A DNA stretch of 64,000 nucleotides from an uncultured Eubacterium sp. (GTDB lineage: Bacteria > Bacillota > Clostridia > Oscillospirales > Acutalibacteraceae), in the NCBI GenBank assembly GCA_905234495.1, contig CAJOHE010000001.1, forward strand, positions 62,001 to 126,000, written 5' to 3'. A model generated the notes under the pieces. That model was not told where the DNA came from. It did no database searches and saw nothing but the letters and a program-made list of their open reading frames with translations. Below are positions 8,567-14,573 of this stretch, one piece after another (position 1 is the stretch's first letter; each line of letters opens with the position of its first letter). A program made the position numbers and the translations under genes.

Positions 8567-9833
8567 AACACCGTTTGTTACAAAAGAAAAGATTGATGAA
8601 ATAGTTTTGCACTATCCGACACCTTTTCATATCTACGATGAAAAGGGTATGATTGAAAACGTAAAAAATCTCTACAAGGCGTTTTCGTGGAATAAGGGCT
8701 ATAAAGAATTCTTTGCGGTTAAGGCAAACGCTAATCCTTTCATCGTCAAAAAGCTTATGGAATACGGCTGCGGCTGCGACTGCTCCTCTCTGACTGAACT
8801 TATGCTTTCAAGAGCTGTCGGCGCAACGGGCGACGATATAATGTTCTCTTCAAACGATACGCCTGAGGAAGAGTTTGACTTTTGCTGCAAGCTCGGCGGT
8901 ATAATTAACCTTGACGATATAACCCATATTGCTGCAGTTGAAAGGTCCTGCGGAAGGCTTCCCGAAAGAATGTCCTGCCGCTTCAATCCCGGCGGCGTGT
9001 TCACTTTAAGTAACGGTATTATGGACAACCCCGGCGACGCTAAGTACGGTATGACCGAAGAGCAGATTTTCGAGTCCTTCAGAATTATGAAGGAAAAGGG
9101 CGTTAAGGAATTCGGACTTCATTCCTTCCTTTGCTCAAATACCGTTTCAAGCGAGTATTATCCGATTCTTTCAAAGATTCTCTTTGAGCTTGCGGTTAAG
9201 CTTAAAAACGAGCTCGACGTAAAGATTACGTTTATCAATCTTTCGGGCGGCGTCGGCGTTCCGTACCGACCCGAAGAGGAAAAGAGCGATATCTTTGCAA
9301 TCGGCGAGGGCGTAAGAAAGGTTTATGAGGAAATCCTTGTACCCGAAGGTATGGGCGACGTTGCAATTTATACCGAGCTTGGCAGATATATGCTTGCGCC
9401 ATACGGCGGCCTTGTTACAAAGGTTATAAACGAGAAGCATACGCATAAGGAATACATAGGCGTTGACGCCTGTGCGGTAAATCTTATGCGTCCTGCGATG
9501 TACGGTGCATATCACCATGTGACGGTTCTCGGTAAGGAAAATGAGCCCGAGACAGAGACTTACGACGTTGTAGGTTCTCTCTGCGAAAACAACGATAAAT
9601 TCGCTATCGACAGAAAGCTTCCGAAGATTGAAATAGGGGACTACCTCTTTATTCACGATACGGGCGCACACGGTTTTGCCATGGGTTACAACTACAACGG
9701 AAAGCTCAAGAGCGCCGAGATTCTTCTTAAAGAAGACGGCAGCTTCGAGCTTATCAGAAGAGCCGAAACGCCGAAGGATTACTTTGCAACGTTCGACTGC
9801 TTTGCAGTATATAATGAAATGATAAAATTATAA
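8559..9833 (+). CDS. Divergent diaminopimelate decarboxylase-like PLP enzyme
   Basis: Fold-III PLP decarboxylase related to LysA (meso-DAP to lysine), 424 residues. The PLP lysine is in the N-terminal FFAVKANANP motif. A glycine-rich phosphate-binding loop is seen at NLSGGVGVPYRPEE. A conserved Cys lies in VVGSLCENNDKF, and a C-terminal tyrosine in AMGYNYNG. The usual HxHxGS segment after the second strand is replaced by GLHSFLCSNT, so this is a divergent branch and its substrate may differ. The start overlaps engB by 8 bases. A clear terminator follows. The family is secure; the exact reaction is moderately sure. Confidence 0.75.
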   Translation: MSKTPFVTKEKIDEIVLHYPTPFHIYDEKGMIENVKNLYKAFSWNKGYKEFFAVKANANPFIVKKLMEYGCGCDCSSLTELMLSRAVGATGDDIMFSSNDTPEEEFDFCCKLGGIINLDDITHIAAVERSCGRLPERMSCRFNPGGVFTLSNGIMDNPGDAKYGMTEEQIFESFRIMKEKGVKEFGLHSFLCSNTVSSEYYPILSKILFELAVKLKNELDVKITFINLSGGVGVPYRPEEEKSDIFAIGEGVRKVYEEILVPEGMGDVAIYTELGRYMLAPYGGLVTKVINEKHTHKEYIGVDACAVNLMRPAMYGAYHHVTVLGKENEPETETYDVVGSLCENNDKFAIDRKLPKIEIGDYLFIHDTGAHGFAMGYNYNGKLKSAEILLKEDGSFELIRRAETPKDYFATFDCFAVYNEMIKL

Positions 9834-9838
9834 AAACT

Positions 9839-9868
9839 GAGAGGGTTTTATGCCCTCTCTTTTTCTTT
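9839..9868 (+). terminator. Rho-independent terminator after the decarboxylase
   Basis: GAGAGGG (9839-9845), a 7-base loop and CCCTCTC (9853-9859), followed by TTTTTCTTTT. It ends the lon-engB-decarboxylase unit. Confidence 0.9.
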
Positions 9869-9880
9869 TAAATTATCCTC

Positions 9881-9909
9881 TTTACTTTCGGGCTTTAATG
9901 TGCTACAAT
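9881..9909 (+). promoter_or_regulatory. Predicted sigma-A promoter for the yerC-like operon
   Basis: TTTACT (9881-9886), a 17-bp spacer and TACAAT (9904-9909), about 34 bases before the ATG at 9943. Confidence 0.65.
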
Positions 9910-9942
9910 ATGATTAAAGTAAAACTACACTCGGAGGTCAAT

Positions 9943-10251
9943 ATGAACAGTAAACTGAAAAACGATAATATTGATTTTTTATTTAAGGCAATTCTCGAGC
10001 TCAAGAGCCCTGAGGAATGTTATGATTTCTTTGAGGATTTGTGCACAATTCAGGAACTTAAGGCAATCAGCCAGAGGCTTGTTGTGGCAAAAATGCTTTC
10101 GGAAAAATGCGTATATACCGATATTGTTAATGCAACCGGCGCTTCAACTGCTACAATCAGCAGAGTAAACCGTTCGCTTCAGTACGGCTGTGACGGATAC
10201 GACATTATTTTTGAGCGCATCAGACAGAAGGAAGAAAATGAGCAGGTATAA
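9943..10251 (+). CDS. YerC/YecD family TrpR-related DNA-binding protein
   Basis: 102-residue protein with the TrpR-like helix-turn-helix fold. The segment around LCTIQELKAISQRLVVAKML is the first conserved helix block, and GASTATISRVNRSLQYGCDG is the recognition helix region. It is typical of the YerC/YecD family, whose regulatory target is unknown. The ATG at 9943 is preceded by GGAGGTC. An in-frame start 93 bases upstream would run through the promoter and is rejected. The end overlaps the methyltransferase start by 14 bases, so the two are translationally coupled. Confidence 0.85.
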   Translation: MNSKLKNDNIDFLFKAILELKSPEECYDFFEDLCTIQELKAISQRLVVAKMLSEKCVYTDIVNATGASTATISRVNRSLQYGCDGYDIIFERIRQKEENEQV

Positions 10252-10960
10252 CATTTTTGCATCTTACTATGACAGATTAACCGAAAATGTGCAGTATAAA
10301 GCCAGAGCGGAATATGTCTCCGGCTTTTTTTCTGCGAGTAAGGACGGGGAAACGCTTCTCGACCTTGCCTGCGGAACGGGCACTCTCGCCGCATATTTTT
10401 CAAAAATGGGCTATTCGGTTACGGGCATAGACCTTTCCGAGGAAATGCTTCAGGCAGCGTATGAAAAGGAAATTGAAAACGCCGTGTTCATTAGGGGCGA
10501 TATGACTGATTTTACGCTTCCGTATAAGGTCGACAATTGCGTTTGCAGCCTTGACAGTATCAATCATCTGACTGATATTGAAGAAGTTAAGAAATGCTTT
10601 AAATGCGCGGCTGAGGCGCTTAATGAGGGCGGTGTGTTTGTCTTTGACGTCAATACGCCGTTTAAGCATAAATACGTTCTCGCCGACAACACTTTCGTTT
10701 TTGACGAGGATGAGTTCTTTTTGTCGTGGGATAATGAATACCTCGGTGAATACACGACGAGAATACTTCTTGATTTCTTCGTGTTCAACGGTGAGAACTA
10801 CGACAGATACAGCGAAGAGATTATTGAAAAAGCATATACTATTGATGAACTTAGTGACGCGCTCGTTGATTTTGAAACTATCGGCATTTATGACGATATG
10901 AGTTATGACGAGCCTAACGACGAGAGCGAAAGAATATATTTTGTATGCAAGAGGAAATAA
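10238..10960 (+). CDS. Class I SAM-dependent methyltransferase
   Basis: 240-residue soluble methyltransferase. Motif I is LLDLACGTGTLA, followed by GYSVTGIDLSEEML (motif II acidic residue) and the motif IV/V region CVCSLDSINHL. The start at 10238 (MSRYNIFASYYD) has GAAGGAAG in front. Its substrate is not evident; this UbiE/small-molecule type is common in Clostridia. It sits between the YerC-like regulator and hslO, one base before the latter, in one transcript. Confidence 0.85.
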   Translation: MSRYNIFASYYDRLTENVQYKARAEYVSGFFSASKDGETLLDLACGTGTLAAYFSKMGYSVTGIDLSEEMLQAAYEKEIENAVFIRGDMTDFTLPYKVDNCVCSLDSINHLTDIEEVKKCFKCAAEALNEGGVFVFDVNTPFKHKYVLADNTFVFDEDEFFLSWDNEYLGEYTTRILLDFFVFNGENYDRYSEEIIEKAYTIDELSDALVDFETIGIYDDMSYDEPNDESERIYFVCKRK

Positions 10961-10961
10961 A

Positions 10962-11843
10962 ATGGGAAAGCTTGTAAGATATATTGCAGAGGACGGCAGC
11001 GCATATATTATCTGCGCCGACACGACCGATATGATTTATGAAATGGAACAGATTCACAAGACGTCCGCAGTAAATACCGCCGCGCTCGGAAGGCTTATGA
11101 CTGCCGCTTCAATGATGGGCTCAATGCTCAAAGGCAAGGAGGACAGCGTGACGCTGAGAATCAACGGCGGAGGTCCTGCGGGTACTCTTATTGCGGTTGC
11201 GGACAGTAGCGGTAACGCGAGGGGATATCTGCAAAACGCAGTTGTTGAAATTCCGCTCAACGACAAGGGAAAGCTTGACGTAAGAGGCACCGTCGGCACA
11301 AACGGATATCTTTATGTAATGAAGGATATTGGGCTTAAGGAGCCTTATATGGGACAGACTCAGATTGTAAGCGGCGAGATTGCCGAGGATATTACAAACT
11401 ACTTTGCAACGTCAGAGCAGACGCCGTCGGTGTGCGCGCTCGGCGTGCTTGTAAATCCCGACCTTACGGTTGCTCACGCGGGCGGTTTCATCATTCAGCT
11501 TCTGCCCGGTTGCCCCGATGAAATGATTGATAAAATCGAAGGAAATATGCAAAAGCTTGACGCGGTTACGGTTATGCTCAGCAAGGGTATGAATCCCGAC
11601 GAAATCGCCGTCATGGCTATGGACGGTATCAAACTTGACAAGCTTGACGAGAGCGAAGTTTCTTACAGATGTAACTGCACGAGGGAAAAGGTTTCGTCCG
11701 CGCTTGTGTCCACCGGTGAGGAATCTCTCAGGGATATGATAGACAAGGGCGAGGACGTAAACGTCGAGTGTCACTTCTGCAATAAGAATTATGTTTTTAC
11801 GCCAAATGACATAGAAAAGCTGCTGAATGACTCGATAAATTAA
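10962..11843 (+). CDS. hslO: Hsp33, redox-activated holdase chaperone
   Basis: Prevents aggregation of unfolded proteins during oxidative stress. It has 293 residues from the ATG at 10962, which follows GAGGAAAT. The redox switch is at the C-terminus, with CNC in YRCNCTREK and CHFC in VECHFCNKNY, four zinc-binding cysteines that oxidise on activation. The N-terminal domain carries typical segments GRLMTAASMMGSMLKG and the glycine-rich INGGGPAG. It is the last gene of the 9.9-11.8 kb operon. No obvious terminator precedes the tRNA promoter. Confidence 0.95.
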   Translation: MGKLVRYIAEDGSAYIICADTTDMIYEMEQIHKTSAVNTAALGRLMTAASMMGSMLKGKEDSVTLRINGGGPAGTLIAVADSSGNARGYLQNAVVEIPLNDKGKLDVRGTVGTNGYLYVMKDIGLKEPYMGQTQIVSGEIAEDITNYFATSEQTPSVCALGVLVNPDLTVAHAGGFIIQLLPGCPDEMIDKIEGNMQKLDAVTVMLSKGMNPDEIAVMAMDGIKLDKLDESEVSYRCNCTREKVSSALVSTGEESLRDMIDKGEDVNVECHFCNKNYVFTPNDIEKLLNDSIN

Positions 11844-11867
11844 ATGCCGAATTCTTATAAAAAAGTC

Positions 11868-11896
11868 TTGACATTTAATATATCTTATTGTAATAT
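11868..11896 (+). promoter_or_regulatory. Promoter of the Val-Asp-Phe-Gly tRNA operon
   Basis: Perfect TTGACA (11868-11873), a 17-bp spacer and TAATAT (11891-11896), ending 28 bases before tRNA-Val. It lies just after the hslO stop codon. Confidence 0.8.
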
Positions 11897-11924
11897 ATAC
11901 AAGTCGCAAGTTTGCGGCATTTGT

Positions 11925-12000
11925 GGGAGCATAGCTCAGCTGGGAGAGCATCTGCCTTACAAGCAGAGGGTCACAGGTTCGAGCCCTGTTGTTCCCACCA
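11925..12000 (+). tRNA. tRNA-Val (anticodon TAC)
   Basis: 76 bases with a full cloverleaf. Acceptor GGGAGCA pairs with TGTTCCC (one G-U), the D-arm is GCTC/GAGC, and anticodon loop CTTACAA gives TAC. The T-loop is TTCGAGC, and the discriminator A plus CCA are encoded. First gene of a four-tRNA operon. Confidence 0.97.
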
Positions 12001-12005
12001 CAAAT

Positions 12006-12082
12006 GGCCCGGTAGTTCAGTTGGTTAGAACGCTAGCCTGTCACGCTAGAGGTCGACGGTTCGAGCCCGTTCCGGGTCGCCA
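12006..12082 (+). tRNA. tRNA-Asp (anticodon GTC)
   Basis: 77 bases. Acceptor GGCCCGG pairs with CCGGGTC, and anticodon stem CTAGC/GCTAG holds loop CTGTCAC (anticodon GTC). Discriminator G, as expected for Asp, and CCA is encoded. Confidence 0.97.
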
Positions 12083-12087
12083 TTTGT

Positions 12088-12163
<76 letters not shown>

Positions 12164-12168
12164 AATAT

Positions 12169-12244
12169 GCGGATGTAGCTCACCCGGTAGAGCGCAACCT
12201 TGCCAAGGTTGAGGTAGCGAGTTCGAGCCTCGTCATCCGCTCCA
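12169..12244 (+). tRNA. tRNA-Gly (anticodon GCC)
   Basis: 76 bases. Acceptor GCGGATG pairs with CATCCGC, and anticodon stem CAACC/GGTTG holds loop TTGCCAA (anticodon GCC). T-arm GCGAG-TTCGAGC-CTCGT, discriminator T, and CCA is encoded. The last A is also the first base of the following hairpin. Inverted and direct copies of its T-arm 3' half recur at 12293-12304 and 12392-12402. Confidence 0.97.
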
Positions 12245-12284
12245 AATGAGAAAGAGTAGGTCAACGACCTACTCTTTCTCATTT
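12244..12284 (+). terminator. Perfect 18-bp hairpin ending the tRNA operon
   Basis: Arms 12244-12261 and 12267-12284 are perfectly complementary with a 5-base loop (CAACG). The A-rich 5' arm and the T-rich 3' arm (ending CTCATTT) suggest a terminator, although no long T tract follows. It starts at the last base of tRNA-Gly, so it may also guide 3' processing. Confidence 0.75.
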
Positions 12285-12292
12285 CATATGAT

Positions 12293-12401
12293 ACGAGGCT
12301 CGAACAGCGCAATCACGAAGTGATAGTAACAGTCCGGTGGACTGTTACGTTGCGCGCGTGCGTGCCACGGCAAGATTTATCTTGCCGTGGGCGAGCCTCG
12401 T
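12293..12401 (+). repeat. Structured tRNA-associated element A
   Basis: Predicted multibranch fold closed by a perfect 10-bp stem (12293-12302 with 12392-12401). Inside, GCGCAA (12307-12312) pairs with TTGCGC (12350-12355) and encloses two hairpins. One is TCAC-GAA-GTGA (12313-12323) and the other is a 10-bp stem at 12326-12335/12339-12348. A third, 11-bp hairpin lies at 12365-12375/12380-12390. The closing stem is made of an inverted copy (TTCGAGCCTCGT on the opposite strand) and a direct copy of the tRNA-Gly T-arm 3' half. The hairpin AACAGTCCGGTGGACTGTT (12328-12346) recurs in element B. I do not recognise this as a known RNA family. Confidence 0.7.
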
Positions 12402-12419
12402 CTCGTCAAAACACATTTC

Positions 12420-12459
12420 GCAGTCGAAGCAAAATGCAGTAGCTTTTGCTAATGACTGC
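12420..12459. other. Nested stem-loop in the tRNA-Gly/tRNA-Cys interval
   Basis: GCAGTC (12420-12425) pairs with GACTGC (12454-12459), enclosing AGCAAAA (12428-12434) with TTTTGCT (12444-12450). It belongs to the roughly 310-base gene-free stretch 12245-12555. I see no credible coding region there. Confidence 0.5.
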
Positions 12460-12477
12460 TCCATATGTTTCTCCTCT

Positions 12478-12504
12478 CAGCGGCAGTACAAGTATCTGCC
12501 GCTG
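12478..12504. other. 9-bp GC-rich hairpin
   Basis: CAGCGGCAG (12478-12486) and CTGCCGCTG (12496-12504) form a perfect stem with a 9-base loop, followed by TATTTATAT. It may be a further weak terminator. Confidence 0.45.
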
Positions 12505-12520
12505 TATTTATATAAACATA

Positions 12521-12552
12521 AAAAAAGCAGTGAACTTAATCACTGCTTTTTT
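12521..12552. terminator. Bidirectional terminator between convergent tRNA units
   Basis: AAAAAAGCAGTGA (12521-12533) and TCACTGCTTTTTT (12540-12552) are perfect complements. Read in either direction, a GC-containing stem ends in a T tract. It terminates tRNA-Cys on the minus strand 3 bases after its CCA end. Confidence 0.9.
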
Positions 12553-12555
12553 CTA

Positions 12556-12630
12556 TGGAGGCACCACCCAGATTTGAACTGGGGCATAAAGCTTTTGCAG
12601 AGCTCTGCCTTACCACTTGGCTATGGTGCC
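12556..12630 (-). tRNA. tRNA-Cys (anticodon GCA)
   Basis: 75 bases on the minus strand. Acceptor GGCACCA, anticodon stem GAGCT/AGCTT with loop CTGCAAA (anticodon GCA), T-loop TTCAAAT, discriminator T, and CCA is encoded. Short D-arm region GCCAAGTGGTAAGGC, typical of tRNA-Cys. Confidence 0.96.
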
Positions 12631-12648
12631 GTGTCAATCATCCTGTTT

Positions 12649-12676
12649 ATTATATCAAATTATCTGTAAATGTCAA
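12649..12676 (-). promoter_or_regulatory. Consensus promoter of tRNA-Cys
   Basis: On the minus strand a perfect TTGACA (12671-12676), a 16-bp spacer and a perfect TATAAT (12649-12654), ending 18 bases before the tRNA. Confidence 0.85.
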
Positions 12677-12683
12677 GAAAAAA

Positions 12684-13019
12684 TTATATAAATACAAAAT
12701 GAATTAACAGCATATATCCAATAGTACCGACTGAAATTGATAATAAAGTATTCTTTTTTAAGTAATGGATGATTGCGGTTGCGGTTACGCCAATAAGCTT
12801 CGGAGCAACAACATTGATATCTCCGCTTATAAAATCGCTGAGGCAGTAGACAATGAGCGCGCCGATAATTGCAAGTGGCAGGATGTCGCCGAGGTACCTT
12901 ATGAAATGCGGGACCTCTTTATTATTTCTGCCAAAAAGGGCAAACGGGAAAAGCCTTGTGAGGAAAGTAGCGGCTGCAGCAACGAGCACTACAATGACTG
13001 TTCTGTAATCAGTTAACAT
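12684..13019 (-). CDS. azlD: AzlD, small subunit of branched-chain amino acid exporter
   Basis: 111-residue, very hydrophobic protein with about four membrane segments. It carries the family feature AAAATFLTRLFPFALFG near the N-terminus and DILPLAIIGALIVYCLSD in the middle. It partners with AzlC in export of branched-chain amino acids and some analogues. The start overlaps the azlC end by 7 bases, so the two are coupled. Its stop lies only 7 bases from the tRNA-Cys promoter. Confidence 0.88.
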   Translation of the reverse strand: MLTDYRTVIVVLVAAAATFLTRLFPFALFGRNNKEVPHFIRYLGDILPLAIIGALIVYCLSDFISGDINVVAPKLIGVTATAIIHYLKKNTLLSISVGTIGYMLLIHFVFI

Positions 13020-13732
13020 TCCGCCACCCCCTTATCCTTATCAAAGAACGGCTTTGCAAGTGAAAGCGTGACCGTTACGAGAAGAAGGGCAGGAAGGATA
13101 AACTTATCCGCGCCGAATATAAGCAGGCAGAGCAACGCGCAAAGAATACCCACGGGGCCGACAAGCTTCTTAAAACCTTTTTGCGACGTTATCAGCTCAA
13201 CAAAGATTACTGTGAAAAGTGCCGTCATTGAAAAGTCAACGCCGGTAAAATCAATCGGAATCATCTGCCCCATAAGCGAGCCTGTAACCGAGCCCATTAT
13301 CCAGTAGGAATGGTCGAAGAGTCCGAGAAGAAAACGCGCTCTTGCGTCGTCTACGCCCTCCGGAAGGTCGTTTATAGTAAGGTTTACAGAATACGTTTCG
13401 TCGGTAAGCGAGAATATCATAAACGGATAGCGCCAGCCGCCTTTCTTGAACTTATCGATTAATGAAAGACCGTAAAACATATGGCGCGAATTTATGAAAA
13501 GCGACATTGTGAATACTGTGGGAAGGGAAGCGTTTGACGCTAAAAGCGATACGAGAAGAAACTGACCCGAGCCCGCAAAGACAGTCAGAGAGATAAATAT
13601 CGCCCAGAGCCAGTTATAGCCTATGTCGTAGAGCATAATGCCGAAGGCTGTGCCGAGAAAAAGATAGCCGAATAGCACGGGTATTGATTTTTTCAGCGCA
13701 TATAAAGTTGTCTTTTTAATGCTGTATTCCAT
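13013..13732 (-). CDS. azlC: AzlC, large subunit of branched-chain amino acid exporter
   Basis: 239-residue integral membrane protein. The N-terminal KKSIPVLFGYLFLGTAFGIM segment is the family hallmark. NSRHMFYGLSLIDKFK and FSLTDETYSV are conserved cytoplasmic loops, and several hydrophobic spans follow. It forms the efflux pump with AzlD downstream. It is transcribed away from the sirtuin gene, and a promoter is visible in the shared 115-base intergenic region. Confidence 0.92.
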   Translation of the reverse strand: MEYSIKKTTLYALKKSIPVLFGYLFLGTAFGIMLYDIGYNWLWAIFISLTVFAGSGQFLLVSLLASNASLPTVFTMSLFINSRHMFYGLSLIDKFKKGGWRYPFMIFSLTDETYSVNLTINDLPEGVDDARARFLLGLFDHSYWIMGSVTGSLMGQMIPIDFTGVDFSMTALFTVIFVELITSQKGFKKLVGPVGILCALLCLLIFGADKFILPALLLVTVTLSLAKPFFDKDKGVAEC

Positions 13733-13763
13733 AGATGCCCCGTCCGTAAAATGTAGTAGACGT

Positions 13764-13792
13764 ATTTTAACACAAAATTAACACAATAACAA
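13764..13792 (-). promoter_or_regulatory. Predicted azlCD promoter
   Basis: On the minus strand TTGTTA (13787-13792), a 17-bp spacer and TAAAAT (13764-13769), about 32 bases from the azlC start. Confidence 0.55.
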
Positions 13793-13803
13793 TACTATTT
13801 TTA

Positions 13804-13832
13804 TTTACATAATAAAGCTTTTTTGTTATAAT
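13804..13832 (+). promoter_or_regulatory. Predicted promoter of sirtuin-arabinose operon
   Basis: TTTACA (13804-13809), a 17-bp spacer and TATAAT (13827-13832), 15 bases before the sirtuin ATG. The leader is therefore very short. Confidence 0.7.
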
Positions 13833-13847
13833 TGAAAAGGTGATATT

Positions 13848-14558
13848 ATGACATTGCAAGAGATTATAGATAACAGTAACAGTATTGTGTTTTTCGGCGG
13901 GGCAGGGGTTTCAACCGAAAGCGGCATTCCCGATTTCCGCTCTGTTGACGGGCTTTATAATCAGCAGTACGATTATCCGCCCGAGACGATTTTATCAAAC
14001 ACCTTTTTCTGGAATAACACCGAAGAATTTTACCGCTTTTATAAAAACAAAATGCTCTGCTATGACGCAAAGCCCAACGCGGCGCATTTAAAGCTTGCAG
14101 AGCTTGAAAGAGCGGGGAAGCTCACCGCGGTGGTCACTCAGAATATCGACGGACTTCATCAGATGGCGGGAAGCAAAAACGTCTATGAAATCCACGGTAC
14201 GACGCAGATAAATCACTGCACAAAGTGCAGAAAGTTTTTCGACGCGGATTATATCATTAAGAGCGACGGCGTTCCGAAATGCGATGACTGCGGCGGAATA
14301 ATCAAGCCCGACGTTGTTTTGTATGAGGAAGCGCTTGATAACGATACCGTAAACGGTGCGCTTTCAGCTATCAGAAACGCGGACTGCCTTATCGTTGCAG
14401 GAACGTCGCTGACGGTATATCCCGCGGCGGGCTTTATCAGATATTTCTCGGGCAAATATTTAGTCATCATAAATAAAAGTAAAACAAGCGCAGACAGCAG
14501 CGCCGACCTTGTTATCAATGATTCAGTCGGCGAGGTGCTTTCAAAAATAACTGTCTGA
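13848..14558 (+). CDS. cobB: Sir2-family NAD-dependent protein deacylase
   Basis: Removes acyl groups from lysines using NAD. The 236-residue protein has all the sirtuin blocks: GGAGVSTESGIPDFRS (NAD binding), TQNIDGLHQMAG, the catalytic histidine in EIHGT, and a structural zinc site CTKC...CDDC. GTSLTVYPAAGFI lies near the end of the Rossmann fold. AAAGGTGAT precedes the ATG. It is 15 bases upstream of the carbohydrate kinase with no terminator between, so it is probably co-transcribed with the arabinose genes. In some bacteria sirtuins activate acetyl-CoA synthetase, but no such partner is nearby. Confidence 0.95.
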   Translation: MTLQEIIDNSNSIVFFGGAGVSTESGIPDFRSVDGLYNQQYDYPPETILSNTFFWNNTEEFYRFYKNKMLCYDAKPNAAHLKLAELERAGKLTAVVTQNIDGLHQMAGSKNVYEIHGTTQINHCTKCRKFFDADYIIKSDGVPKCDDCGGIIKPDVVLYEEALDNDTVNGALSAIRNADCLIVAGTSLTVYPAAGFIRYFSGKYLVIINKSKTSADSSADLVINDSVGEVLSKITV

Positions 14559-14573
14559 TAACAGGGGGTAAAT

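Noticed and set aside
12337..12669. Plus-strand open frame of 110 codons in the tRNA-Gly/tRNA-Cys interval
   Set aside because: It crosses element A, a bidirectional terminator and antisense tRNA-Cys. No start signal.
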